DNA from: DATBLE01 sp963764565
GTDB lineage: Bacteria; Actinomycetota; Thermoleophilia; Gaiellales; Gaiellaceae
Assembly (NCBI GenBank): GCA_963764565.1
Contig: CAVXTD010000012.1
Span: forward strand, 75,462 to 139,461
DNA: 64,000 nucleotides
Reading direction: 5' to 3'
In this document: positions 43,327-52,649 of the stretch, in pieces
How the letters are laid out: every line of letters starts with the position of its first letter
Numbering within the stretch: position 1 is the first letter of the stretch
Program-made: the position numbers and the translations under genes
The notes under the pieces: generated by a model
Seen by the model: only the letters and a program-made list of their open reading frames with translations
Databases searched by the model: none
What the model was told of the DNA's origin: nothing

Positions 43327-44364
43327 GTGCGCGAGAAGCGGCCGCGGTGCGCCTGCCGGCGAGGACGCGGCCGGATGGGCCACACCTGCCGCCGGTGCTC
43401 GTGCCGCGGCGGACACCGCCGCTCGCCGGGCAGGGTCCTCGTGCTGCTGCTCGCGGCGGGGTGGCTGGTCTGGCTCCTGCGCTCGCTCGCGCGGTTGTGC
43501 CGGCTCGCATCCTCCAGCAGGGAACACCGCGGCGACGCCACCGTGCCAGCCTGGGCGTACCGGCAGCCCGACCCGCTGATCTACAGCCAGCAGTACCTCC
43601 AGGCGCAGGGCCTCGCGGTCACGTGGGACAATCCGGACATCCACGTCGAGCTGCCCTCGGGCGGAATCGTCGACTCCCACTCGCTCGCGCCGGACACCGA
43701 CTACGTCGTCGTCGCGCGCGTGTGGAACGGCGCCACAACCGCGCCGGCGGTCGACCTGCCGGTGAAGGTGTCCTATCTCGAGTTCGGCATCGGCACCGTC
43801 CGCCACGACGTCGGCCTCGGCAGCGTCGATCTGCCCGTCAAGGGCGCCCCCGGCTGCCCCGCGTTCGCGCGCGTTCCCTGGCGTACCCCGGCCGCAGCCG
43901 GCCACTACTGCCTCCAGGTCGAGCTGGTCTGGGACGACGACGCGAACCCGGCCAACAACATGGGGCAGCACAACACGGACGTGAGGCCGCTGAACTCGCC
44001 GCGGGCGGCATCCACGTTCCCGCTGCGAAACGACGGAGCGCGCGAGCGCGTGCTGCGGCTGGAGGTCGACGGCTACCGGATTCCGGTGCAGGATCCCTGC
44101 CCGCCCGCGGATCGAGACGACGACGCGCACCGCCGCCGCGCTCGGCTCGCCCGGCACGATCGGGACGCGTGGCCCGTCGCAGAGGGCTGGGACGTCGCCG
44201 TCCACCCGCGCGAGGCACTGCTCGGGCCGGGCGAGGCGGCCGAGATCGCGGTCGAAGTGACCGCACCCGACGGCTTCAGCGGGCGCGAGGTCGTGAACCT
44301 CCACGCCTACGACGGCGAGCAGCTCGTCGGCGGAGTGACCCTCTACGTCGAGGGGACAGCCTGA
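43327..44364 (+). CDS. Membrane-anchored protein with a CARDB-like beta domain
   Basis: 345 residues. A short Cys/Arg-rich head (RCACRRGRGRMGHTCRRCSC) could bind metal. A membrane helix (VLVLLLAAGWLVWLLRSL) follows. The exterior part has a beta-sandwich resembling CARDB adhesion modules (DYVVVARVWNGATTAPAVDLPVKVSY...YCLQVELVWDDDANPANNMGQHNTDV) and a second beta domain ending EVVNLHAYDGEQLVGGVTLYV. The stop shares a base with the next ATG (TGATG). Confidence 0.6.
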   Translation: MREKRPRCACRRGRGRMGHTCRRCSCRGGHRRSPGRVLVLLLAAGWLVWLLRSLARLCRLASSSREHRGDATVPAWAYRQPDPLIYSQQYLQAQGLAVTWDNPDIHVELPSGGIVDSHSLAPDTDYVVVARVWNGATTAPAVDLPVKVSYLEFGIGTVRHDVGLGSVDLPVKGAPGCPAFARVPWRTPAAAGHYCLQVELVWDDDANPANNMGQHNTDVRPLNSPRAASTFPLRNDGARERVLRLEVDGYRIPVQDPCPPADRDDDAHRRRARLARHDRDAWPVAEGWDVAVHPREALLGPGEAAEIAVEVTAPDGFSGREVVNLHAYDGEQLVGGVTLYVEGTA

Positions 44365-45653
44365 TGGCCGTCCCCGTCGGGCCGGTGATCACTCCCCCGG
44401 GGCAGTACACCCACTGCGTCGAGCGCACCGCCTACCGCGACGTCCCCGGGTTCCTGGAGGCGGGCGCGGGCGCAATCGCCGAGTTCACGCTCTGCGAGTA
44501 CCTGCTGGGCGGAAAGCTCGTCTGCCTCGCCGGGGGCGGCGACGAGTGCGCGATCGGGGTGGTCGTCGGGGTCGAGGAGGTCGGCTACCAGAAGTCCGGC
44601 TTCGACGCGATCGACAACGACTTCTCGTTCAACCTGCTCGTGCTTCCGTACGCTCCACCCGACTTCGCGGCCTACCGCGAGGACCTCTCGAACCCTGCGA
44701 GCTTCGAGGCGCACAGGATCCGCGACGACGTGGTCGGCCACAGCCCGCTCGGCCCGCTGCTGGTCGACCCGCACCCGTCGCCCACGCCGCTCCCGACGCC
44801 GCGCGAGCCGGGCGGCACGAGCCCGGTGGACGGCTACGGCGTGCTCTACACCTGGGACGGCAGCGGCCTCGCGTACGACCACGGCAACCAGAACAACCTG
44901 CACAAGCTGTGGGACGAGCACGCCAAAGACGGGAGCGCGATCAGCATCCCGATCGTCCACTGCGAGTGCGAGGGCTCCCGGATCGTCTTCGTCTGCAAGG
45001 CACTCAAGCCGTTCCTCGAGCTGATCCAGGGCAAGATCCCCGGTAGCCCCGGGCCGGGCCCCGGCGAGATCTGCCATGCGACGCTCGACTGGGTGCCGTT
45101 CGGGATCGGGAAAGCGATCTGCTCGATCGTCGAGGACATCGTCGGCGCGGGCATCGCGATCGCGCTCGCACCGGCGATGGCGGCGGCGCTCGCGACGGCG
45201 TGGGAGGCGGCGCAGGCGTTCGACGACCTCTTCGTCACGGGTCCCGTCGCGAAGCAGATCCACGTCGGCGACACGGTGATCGTCACCGGGCGCTGGGCGT
45301 GGGATGCCGGGCACGCCGGCCACACCGAGCTCCATCCGGTGAAGACGATCCAGAAGCTGCGCCTGGAGCCGGAGCTGAGCGGCGGGCACGACCCGCGCAA
45401 GCCGCTGCCGGCGTCGGTCGTCGCGAGGATCCGCGACGTTCACGGGCGCTGGTGCCGCCACGTGCGCGAGGCGCCGCCGCCGCCCGACCCGCGGCACGAG
45501 GACGGCCTGTCGGCTCCGCAGCTCGCGTCGCTGACTCCGGAGCAGCTCGCCGTCAGCGAGCGCCAGCGCCGGCCGGAGAACGGCTGGCAGCTGCATCCGC
45601 TGATCGACGGCTGCGCGCCCGACGACCAGCCGCAGCCGCAGCCGCCGCGATGA
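44364..45653 (+). CDS. Large hypothetical protein, coupled to the CARDB-like gene
   Basis: 429 residues. N-terminal region HCVERTAYRDVPGFLEAGAGAIAEFTLCEYLLGGKLVCLAGGGDECAIGVVVG, then a Pro-rich linker (DPHPSPTPLPTPREPGG). A hydrophobic stretch follows at about residues 250-290 (IVGAGIAIALAPAMAAALATAW), then a block with HVGDTVIVTGRWAWDAGHAGHTELHPVKTIQKL. The last block resembles a GH-x-E-x-HPVK motif I associate with uncharacterised proteins. No function is assigned. The 1-nt overlap implies it works with its neighbour. Confidence 0.6.
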   Translation: MAVPVGPVITPPGQYTHCVERTAYRDVPGFLEAGAGAIAEFTLCEYLLGGKLVCLAGGGDECAIGVVVGVEEVGYQKSGFDAIDNDFSFNLLVLPYAPPDFAAYREDLSNPASFEAHRIRDDVVGHSPLGPLLVDPHPSPTPLPTPREPGGTSPVDGYGVLYTWDGSGLAYDHGNQNNLHKLWDEHAKDGSAISIPIVHCECEGSRIVFVCKALKPFLELIQGKIPGSPGPGPGEICHATLDWVPFGIGKAICSIVEDIVGAGIAIALAPAMAAALATAWEAAQAFDDLFVTGPVAKQIHVGDTVIVTGRWAWDAGHAGHTELHPVKTIQKLRLEPELSGGHDPRKPLPASVVARIRDVHGRWCRHVREAPPPPDPRHEDGLSAPQLASLTPEQLAVSERQRRPENGWQLHPLIDGCAPDDQPQPQPPR

Positions 45654-45857
45654 CGTCGCGGCTGCGGTGCCCGCCCTGACTCGCGAGGCTGCTTGCGCTG
45701 CTGACCGTGCTGTCAGCCGTCCGCCGTCTTACGAGAGCAGCTCCGCGAACGCCGGGCTCGGGCGCGCCGAGGTGAAGCGCGGCGGACCGTTTTTCCGCGA
45801 CGCCTACGATGGCGGCCAAGAGCAGGCGCTCTCGCACTACACTGGACTCTTCGGCTG

Positions 45858-46214
45858 ATGGGCTACAGCGTCGTCAACGTCGAGGAGATCGAGGGCTCCG
45901 GTCCGGGAGGAGCCGTGCGCTTCGTCCGCCGCGAGCTCGGGGTGGAGGCGTTCGGCGTGAACTGGTTCGAGCTCCAGCCTGGCGCGGTCGGCCACGAGCA
46001 CGACGAGTCCGACTCAGGCCAGGAGGAGGTCAACGTCGTGATCGCGGGCTCGGGCGTCTGGCGCGTGGACGGCGAGGAGGTGCCGGTTCGCGCCGGCACC
46101 TTCGTCCGGTTCGACCCCGACGCAACCCGCTGCCCGGTCGCGGGACAGGATGGAATGACGTTCATCGCGATCGGCGCGCGCCGCGGCAGCTACGACGCGC
46201 GCGGGCCGTTCTGA
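45858..46214 (+). CDS. Cupin domain protein
   Basis: 118 residues. Single cupin: FELQPGAVGHEHDESDSGQEEVNVVIAGSGVWRVDGEEVPVRAGTFVRFDPDATRCPVAG. Motif 1 has the expected H-x-H and Glu ligands; motif 2 lacks the usual histidine. ATG 45858 follows TACACT by 13 nt. The 200-nt gap before it holds no gene. Confidence 0.8.
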   Translation: MGYSVVNVEEIEGSGPGGAVRFVRRELGVEAFGVNWFELQPGAVGHEHDESDSGQEEVNVVIAGSGVWRVDGEEVPVRAGTFVRFDPDATRCPVAGQDGMTFIAIGARRGSYDARGPF

Positions 46215-46254
46215 TCGGCGCGCAGAAGGTCAGTCCGCGGATACGGTGCGGGTC

Positions 46255-47229
46255 GTGAGAGCGCCCGTCCGGCTCGGCCTGCAGATCCCGAGCTTCGACT
46301 TTCCGGGGGTCTCCCCCGGCGACCTGTTCGAGCGGCTGACCGAGATCGCCGCGACGGCGGAGCGCGCGGGGTTCGACTCGCTGTTCGTCATGGATCACCT
46401 GCATCAGATCCCGGGCGTCGGGCCGCAGACGAATTGGATGCTCGAGGGAAATACGGCCCTCGCCGCGCTGGCCGCACGCACCGAGCGACTGCACCTCGGG
46501 CTGATGGTCGGCGGCGTCACCTACCGGAACCCCGCTCTCCACGCGAAGATCACGACGACGCTCGACGTGATCTCGGGCGGCCGGGCGATCCACGCGCTCG
46601 GCGCGGCCTGGTTCGAGGACGAGCATCGCGCGTACGGCTTCGACTTCCCGCCGCTGAAGGAGCGGTTCGAGCTGCTGGAGGAGGCGCTGCAGATCAGCCG
46701 CGCGATGTTCACGCAGCCTGCTGCGAGCTTCGAGGGGCGCCACTACCGGGTCGACAACGCCTTCAACAATCCGCGGCCGCTGCGAGGCGACATCCCGATT
46801 CTCGTCGGCGGCAGCGGCGAGCGGAAGACCCTGCGCCTCGTCGCGCAGTACGCGGACGGCTGCAACATCTTCGGCGACCCGGCCCGCGCTCGGCACCTGC
46901 TCGGCGTGCTCGAGAGCCATTGCGAGTCCGTCGGACGCGACCCGGCGGAGATCACGAAGACGCGACTCGGCACGCTCGTGATCGGGCGGACGCACGAGGA
47001 GGCGGAGCGCGCGCTCGCCTCCTGGCCCGATCGAGCCAACCTGGATCCCGAGCGCCTGCGAATGGTGCTGACGCTCGGCGACTCCGACGAGGTCGGCGAG
47101 CAGGTGCAGGCGCTGTTCGAGGCGGGCCTCGACGGCCTCGTCTTCAACCTGCCGAACCCGCACGACCTCGAGATCCTCGCCCTCGCCGGCGAGACGCTGA
47201 CCGCCGCCGCCGGCAAGTCCGCCGGCTAG
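46255..47229 (+). CDS. LLM class F420-dependent oxidoreductase
   Basis: 324 residues. LRLGLQIPSFDFPG-type start, FDSLFVMDHLHQIPGVG, LGLMVGGVTYRNPALHAKITTTLDVISGGRAIHALGAAWFEDEHRAYGFDFPPLKERFELLEEAL and PILVGGSGERKTLRLVAQYADGCN are typical of the F420-using branch. The start is GTG 46255, seven bases after TACGGT; an in-frame GTG at 46246 overlaps that hexamer. Substrate unknown. It converges with the cNMP-binding gene. Confidence 0.88.
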   Translation: MRAPVRLGLQIPSFDFPGVSPGDLFERLTEIAATAERAGFDSLFVMDHLHQIPGVGPQTNWMLEGNTALAALAARTERLHLGLMVGGVTYRNPALHAKITTTLDVISGGRAIHALGAAWFEDEHRAYGFDFPPLKERFELLEEALQISRAMFTQPAASFEGRHYRVDNAFNNPRPLRGDIPILVGGSGERKTLRLVAQYADGCNIFGDPARARHLLGVLESHCESVGRDPAEITKTRLGTLVIGRTHEEAERALASWPDRANLDPERLRMVLTLGDSDEVGEQVQALFEAGLDGLVFNLPNPHDLEILALAGETLTAAAGKSAG

Positions 47230-47648
47230 GCTCGCACTCGGCCGCTCTGCGCTTCCGTGAACAGGTTGGCCAGGTGCTGGAGGAGCTTCCAGGAAACGTC
47301 GGGGTTGTCCTTGGCGAATTTCCGGAAGTGCCAGGAGGCCATCACGAGGCAACGCAGCGGGGTCTCCGCCGTCACCGTCGCCGAACGGACCCGCTCGGCG
47401 ATCAGCGCGAGCTCGCCGAAGTGGTCGCCCGGCCCCAGCCTCGCCACCTCTTTCCCGTCGACGCTGACCGACGCCTCTCCCTCGGCGATGACGAAGAAGT
47501 CCACGCCGCTCATCTGGCCCTGCTGAACCATCGAGGTCCCGGGGCGAAATCTGCGCTCCTTGAACGTGCGCGCAAGCTGCTTCAGCTGGCGCTGGCTGAG
47601 GCTGCTGAAGAGCGGAACCCGCTTGAGCTCGTCGGCCAGGTTCGCCAC
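47226..47648 (-). CDS. Stand-alone cyclic-nucleotide-binding domain protein
   Basis: 140 residues, one cNMP-binding beta-roll with its C-helix: RVPLFSSLSQRQLKQLARTF, VQQGQMSGVDFFVIAEGEASVSVDGKEVARLGPGDHFGELALIAERVRSATVTAETPLRCLVM. The phosphate-binding cassette keeps the Glu and Arg (FGELAL...RSATV), so ligand binding is plausible. No DNA-binding domain. GTG 47648 lies 9 nt after the patatin stop on the same strand, with a weak AGGA site. It may act as a sensor partner of the phospholipase, as in proteins where both domains are fused (inference). Confidence 0.82.
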   Translation of the reverse strand: MANLADELKRVPLFSSLSQRQLKQLARTFKERRFRPGTSMVQQGQMSGVDFFVIAEGEASVSVDGKEVARLGPGDHFGELALIAERVRSATVTAETPLRCLVMASWHFRKFAKDNPDVSWKLLQHLANLFTEAQSGRVRA

Positions 47649-47657
47649 CGGCTGATC

Positions 47658-49523
47658 CTAATCTCGCGGAACGATCCTCGCCCGCGGCAGCGGGTGCGGG
47701 GACTGCTCCTCCAGGTGCTCCGCGCTCGCCGCCAGCGCTTCGGCGGCCTCGACGAGACGGGTGGTCAGATCGCGCGCGAGGTCGTGCTGCGCCTTGCGCG
47801 CGAACCGGTAGGCCGCCGGCCCGGCATCGCCGCGATCGCAGAGCTGGTCGTAGGTGCGCTCGCCCGGAGGCGGCGGCGCGCTCCAGCCCGCAGCGACCTG
47901 TTGGAGCAGCTCCGCCAGCGCGGTCATGGACGACCGGTAGCGCACCCAGCGATGGTTGTCCCAGGACATGCCCGAATCGGTTCCGGGTGTCTCGGCGAAG
48001 CGCTTCACGAGCAGCCGCGCCGCCGCCTGGCCGCGCCTCGTCAGCGCGAGGATGACGGGCGGAGGCATCGTCAGGTTCATGCCGCCCTCGTCGTCCGACG
48101 CGTGGATGTGGACGATGCGGTCGCGATAGCCGGGCTGTCTGGCCAGAGCGGTGTCGACGCGGTTCTGCATCGTGCGCACCACGTTGACGACGAACGCCGA
48201 GAGCCTGCCGAAGCCGGGCCCGTCGGGGACGCGGTTCCAGGTCTCGAGGAGGCCGCCGACGTTGGTCGAGGGGAGATACACGTTCTTCGCCTCGTCGTCC
48301 GACTTCGGGTAGTCGGGGTGGAAGTGGTCGAGGTCGATCGCGAACGTCGGCCGCGTCGGCAGCGGCGCGTCGAAGAAGTGCACCGGGAAGTTGCTCGAGA
48401 TCCCGCCGTCCGAGAACCAGCAGCGCTCCGGCTCGGCCCGGCTGCCCGGCGGTGCATTGCTCGACAGAGCATCGTTCGTCGTCTTCAGCGTGCGATCGAA
48501 CGCCCACAGCGGAACCGCGCTGATCAGCAGCGGGAAGCTCAAGCTCATCCGGGCGGCGACGACGACAGGCAGATCGTCCGCCGCCGGAAACGGCAGGCGC
48601 GGCTTCATCGCCTCGCGGATCCGCTCCGAGTCGTCCGGGTCGTCCTCGTTCGCCGGCGGCGGATGGTCGACCATCCACTGGACGACGCGCTCGGGGAAGA
48701 GCTCGCGCCACTCGCCGGGGTCGAAGAAGAACGCCCGGTCCGGCCACGGCAGGCGCTGGGGGCGCCGCTGCGTCAGGTTCGTCGTCATCATCGTCAGCTC
48801 GATCCCGCTCGAGCGGAGATCGCCGAACGAGAGTGGAGCGCCGTCGCTCTTGCCCGCAAGATCGTCGATCAAGTCGGCAAGCCACGGCGTCAGCGCCGGC
48901 GGCCCCTTGCTCCCCGCGGGCATGCCCGAGCAGAGTCCGAACCTGTTCGCCGAGATCGCCTTCGGAGCGTGGAGCACGATGCGGAAGACGAGCGCGAGCA
49001 CGGCACCGACCAGCGCGAGCACCGCTCCGGCGCAGATCGCCACCGCCACGAGCCAGGCGCGTCCGCCCGCGAGGGCGGCGCCGGCGACGAGCGCGAGGCC
49101 GGGAGCGGCTCCGAAGAGCGGTGCGAACGGGAAGCTGCGCAGCGCTGCCGCGGCGATCCGGAGCCACTTCCCTGCGCCGCCGGCGCCGAGGCCGGCCGTG
49201 AACGTGCGGTGGAGACCTCGTGTCGAGGACTGGGGTTGGAACAGGTCGAAGAGGTTGGTTCCGCTCCCGACCCAGTCGGGCAGAGCGGCGAGCCGGGCAA
49301 AGCCTCCGCTCGAGCGGCCGTACTCCGCCGCCGCTGCCGCCGCCGCCGCGATCGCCCCCGCGCTCGTCCCGCCGATGCTCGCGAAGCGGTACGTGCGGGC
49401 GAGCTCGCAGACCGCGTGGGGATAGACGACTCCGCTCGTGATGCCGCCCTTCATCACCACGTCGCAACGTCGCGTCGGGGCCGAGTAGTCGTAGGTACGC
49501 GGATCGTCGGCGGTCGCGGTCAT
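47658..49523 (-). CDS. Patatin-like phospholipase with membrane segment (putative effector)
   Basis: 621 residues. The patatin fold starts near residue 20: oxyanion loop KGGITSG (26-31), nucleophile elbow GGTSAGA (Ser54) and catalytic Asp in FSDGGISSNFP (Asp372), a complete Ser-Asp dyad. A hydrophobic block at about 141-184 (two possible membrane helices) interrupts the domain and may dock it to the membrane. Expected to hydrolyse membrane lipids. ATG 49523 overlaps the HNH stop (ATGA), with AAGGAG 8 nt before. Patatin phospholipases act as membrane-destroying effectors in CBASS; this context suggests the same use. Confidence 0.88.
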   Translation of the reverse strand: MTATADDPRTYDYSAPTRRCDVVMKGGITSGVVYPHAVCELARTYRFASIGGTSAGAIAAAAAAAAEYGRSSGGFARLAALPDWVGSGTNLFDLFQPQSSTRGLHRTFTAGLGAGGAGKWLRIAAAALRSFPFAPLFGAAPGLALVAGAALAGGRAWLVAVAICAGAVLALVGAVLALVFRIVLHAPKAISANRFGLCSGMPAGSKGPPALTPWLADLIDDLAGKSDGAPLSFGDLRSSGIELTMMTTNLTQRRPQRLPWPDRAFFFDPGEWRELFPERVVQWMVDHPPPANEDDPDDSERIREAMKPRLPFPAADDLPVVVAARMSLSFPLLISAVPLWAFDRTLKTTNDALSSNAPPGSRAEPERCWFSDGGISSNFPVHFFDAPLPTRPTFAIDLDHFHPDYPKSDDEAKNVYLPSTNVGGLLETWNRVPDGPGFGRLSAFVVNVVRTMQNRVDTALARQPGYRDRIVHIHASDDEGGMNLTMPPPVILALTRRGQAAARLLVKRFAETPGTDSGMSWDNHRWVRYRSSMTALAELLQQVAAGWSAPPPPGERTYDQLCDRGDAGPAAYRFARKAQHDLARDLTTRLVEAAEALAASAEHLEEQSPHPLPRARIVPRD

Positions 49524-50366
49524 CCCGTCAGCTCCTTCAGGGCCGGCTCGATCATCTGGCGAGCCATCCCCGCGTACGGCGCGTCGGCGGACATGTAGTC
49601 CCGCAGCATCGTCAGCGACTCGCCGAGCATCTTCACCAGCCGGGCGTTCGGGCCGACCTCGTCGATCGTCTGCGCCAGGCCGCGGGCGACGGCGAGCTCC
49701 TTGCGGATCAGCTTCTGCCGCGCCTTGCGCGCCCGGACGAGGCCGTCGCGGAGGAGCGCGTAGACGTCGATCGAGGCCGACGCCCTTCCTGCTCGCCCGG
49801 CCCGAGGCCGACCGGGCCACGCGGACGATGCCCTCCTCGGCGTCGAACTCGAGGTGGCGCTGCGGCTCGTCCCGCGCGGGATGCAGCAGGAGGCGCGGCT
49901 CGCGGTTCTCCTGCCCCGGCTTGCGGGCACGCCTCGCCTCGTTGGAAATCGGGAACTGGTTCGCCTTGCCGGAGACGAGGACCCGCCCGTCAGCGAGGCG
50001 CTGCCTGCGCGGCCGGTTGCAGTCGGTGCACGAGGGCAGAAGGTTGTCCCAGTGCGCGGCGAGCCAGTAGTAGCCGGGCTTGACCAGCTTGCCCGCCTGG
50101 TCGCTGAAGCCACTCTTCGGCCGGAAGTGCTCGACGTCGAGCGGCTGGGTCGCCCCGTAGACGCTCTCGCAGTACGCGCACTTGAAGGAGAAGACCCTGT
50201 TCAGCGCATCCTTGACCGAGTCGGCCTTGTACGCGACAAACGGGAACGCGACCCCCGCGTTCGCCGGGTCTGCGTAGAACGCCGTCGCCGCGGAGATCTC
50301 CGTGCCGCCCTTCGACGCCGGCCCGTCGAGGTCGGCGGGGGTCGGGCCGAGCGAGACGCGGATCAC
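49520..50366 (-). CDS. HNH endonuclease, PtuB/TIGR02646-like, one frameshift
   Basis: About 281 residues after correction. A zinc-HNH unit: FKCAYCESVYG (CxxC, 63-66), LDVEHFRPKSG (His80 region), YYWLAAHWDNLLPSCTDCNRPR (Asn and second CxxC at 113-116). This layout matches the PtuB-like HNH proteins of Septu and retron-Ec78 defence systems. The helical C-terminal half (DVYALLRDGLVRARKARQKLIRKELAVARGL) is in another frame; one extra base lies between about 49780 and 49815. GTG 50366 overlaps the ATPase stop (GTGA). Confidence 0.82.
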
Positions 50367-52625
50367 GGTGCCTTCCCGGCGCTCACCTGCTCCCAGATGT
50401 CCGCGATCGCCACCTTGGTCTTCTTCTTCAGGGCGAGCCGGTCGTCTGCTCCGGCGAGGGTCGACTCGCGCGCGAGGAAGTCGTCCGCGGCTTCGAGCAC
50501 GAGCCGCTCGCGGCGAGTGGCGCCGAGCACCTGAAGCTCGTCGAGCTGCTGCGTGAGCTCCGCGTGGCGCCGCTCCTCCGCGGGGGTGCGCTTCCGTTTC
50601 GCCTTCAGCAGGTAGTACTCGGCGAAGAGCGCATCGAGCTCCGGATCGATCGTGCTGTTCAGCCCGAAGTGCTCGGAGGTGAGCAGCTGGTCGACGCGAA
50701 GCCCGGCGACCGAGGGGAGGTCGGTGATCGCGACGATGTCGCGCTCCGCGTTTCGCTCCATCACCGCGACCTCGCCCTGACCGAGCCCGCGCAGGCAGAG
50801 CGGATCGTGCGTGGACGCGAGAAACTGGACGCGCGGGAACACCTGGCGCAGGCTCGGCACGATCCGCATGCGCCAGCGCGGATGCAGGTGAGAACCGAGC
50901 TCGTCGATCACCACCGTACCCTCGGCCGCCTCGACGGACGGCCAGCGCTCGAGCAGCACGGCCATCACGTCGGTGGCGAGCGCGACGACCGATTGATAGC
51001 CGTCGCTCAGGTGCTCGAGGGGAACGCGGATTCCGAACGCATCGACTTCGATCCGGCGCGCGCGCCTGTTGCGGAGGATGCGATCGCCCTCGCCGAGGCC
51101 GAGCAGGCTCTTCAGCGCGCGGGCGATCACGTCGAAGTGCGCGTCGTCGAAGCCGAGCAGCCACTCGGTCGCATTGCCGATCGGCGAGAAGGGATCGAAC
51201 ATGTTCGCGACCCGGACGGTGCCGCCGACCGGCGGCGACGACCCGGCCGCCGCGGGGCAGCAGCCGGGTCGCGCCGTAGGCGAGCAGCAGCATCTTCGGG
51301 TCGGCCTCGCCGCTGAAGCGCTTCGAGCCGCGCCTGAACTCGACCACGATCGGCGAGAGGTTGCCAGCGAGATGCACCTCCACCCGGCCGCTGCGTGTGC
51401 CGTTGCGGACGTACGTCGAGGCGTTCTCGCCGAGCGCGTCGCGCGCCTCCCGGCCCATCAGCGCGAGCGCGACCGCCTGGAGCAGCGAGCTCTTGCCACA
51501 GCCGTTCTCGCCGAGCAGCATCAGCCAGGGAGCGGAGGCCGTGTCCGAGGCGATGCGTGGCAGCTCGAGGTCGAGCGACCGGATCACCTTGAAGTTGTCG
51601 ATGACGATGCGCTCGATTCGCCGCGTCCGCCCGAAGTAGTCCTCCCCGGCCGGCGCCTCGGCCGCGACCGAGTACGAGTCCTGCGCCACCTGGCGAGCGT
51701 CGAACGCCGACTTCACCTGTGTCCGGCGCGCCTTGCTCACGTACATGACGTCGGAGGCGACCTCCTCCACCGACGAGATTCCCTCCGGCGTGCTCTCCAG
51801 GGCCGCATCGACCTCGCCCCGGCGGGAACGGATCCAGCCGTTGACGAACTGGCGGCGGATCCCCGCGTAGGGCAGCCCCTTCGAGAAGAGGCGCTCCACG
51901 TCGGCAGGCTCGGGGACGGCAGTCGGAGAATCGAGCCGGCTCTCGAGCTCCTTCCACTCGACGCGTACCTCCTCGAGCGCGGCGGCACGGTCAGCGACGA
52001 GGCCGCTGCGGTTGAGACCGAGCACCTCGATCGTCGTCTCGCCCTCCGGCGTCACGCTCGCCAGGGTCCCGTCCTCGGAGTAGACGAGATGCTGCTCCGG
52101 CTCGTCACGCCGAGGGTCGAGCAGCAGCGGCAACTCGGCGAGGAGGTCGTCTCCGACCGTGCCCGGCGCCGCACGTGGCGCCCGAACAGGGAAGCGAGCG
52201 CCCTTGAAGCTCAAGCAGTTGTGGCAGCAGGGGTAGAGGTTCTCCCAGGTGTAGGCAAGCCACCAGTAGTGGTCGGAGCTCGCCGTCCCGTCCAGCTCCA
52301 GCGCGCCGCTCGTCGGGCGCAGGTGGTCGACGAGCATGTCGCTGAGGGTCAGCGGCACATCGCAGTAGGCGCACTTGCCGCTGAAGACTTCGAGCAGCCG
52401 GGCGCGCACGTCCTCGGCCGCGAACACGTCCTGCTCGAAGGCGAACGTGTCCTGGCTCCGCTCCTTCGCGGGGCGGCCGAAGAACGCCGCTGCGCGAGAA
52501 CGGGCATCGTCGGCGATCGGCGAGGCGAGCAGCTCTGGTGCGCCGGTCGGATCGGCGGACGCGCGAATCATCGTGGCGTGCCTCGACGCCGCCTGGCTGG
52601 CCGCAGTCGTCACGGGTCCCCGCAC
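50363..52625 (-). CDS. HNH domain fused to PtuA-like AAA/ABC-type ATPase, one frameshift
   Basis: About 753 residues after correction. Residues 85-140 form an HNH zinc unit: GKCAYCDVP, VDHLRPTSG, HYWWLAYTWENLYPCCHNC. From about 335 comes an SMC/OLD-like ATPase: Walker A LLGENGCGKSS (371-380), signature LSDGYQ (540-545), Walker B TVVIDE (570-575) and H-loop STHDP (604-608). An extra base in the GGGG at 51254-51257 splits the ATPase; removing it joins RLLPAAAGSSPPVGGTVRVAN to MFDPFSPIG. GTG 52625 has GGGAGG four bases upstream; ATG 52571 is an alternative. The fusion of a PtuB-type nuclease to a PtuA-type ATPase is unusual. Confidence 0.85.
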
Positions 52626-52649
52626 CGATCCTCCCGTTCGACCACGCCC

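Noticed and set aside
43182..45653. An 823-codon plus-strand ORF starting in the 51-aa gene
   Set aside because: Its first half is an Arg/Pro-rich shadow of the CARDB-like gene; only the part from 44364 is real.
46434..49598. A 1054-codon plus-strand ORF opposite the patatin gene
   Set aside because: Arg-rich shadow of genes on the other strand, with no recognisable domain.
47658..52625. A single 1655-codon minus-strand open frame
   Set aside because: It runs through the ATPase, HNH and patatin genes only because indels shift frames; start/stop overlaps and domain limits show three separate genes.
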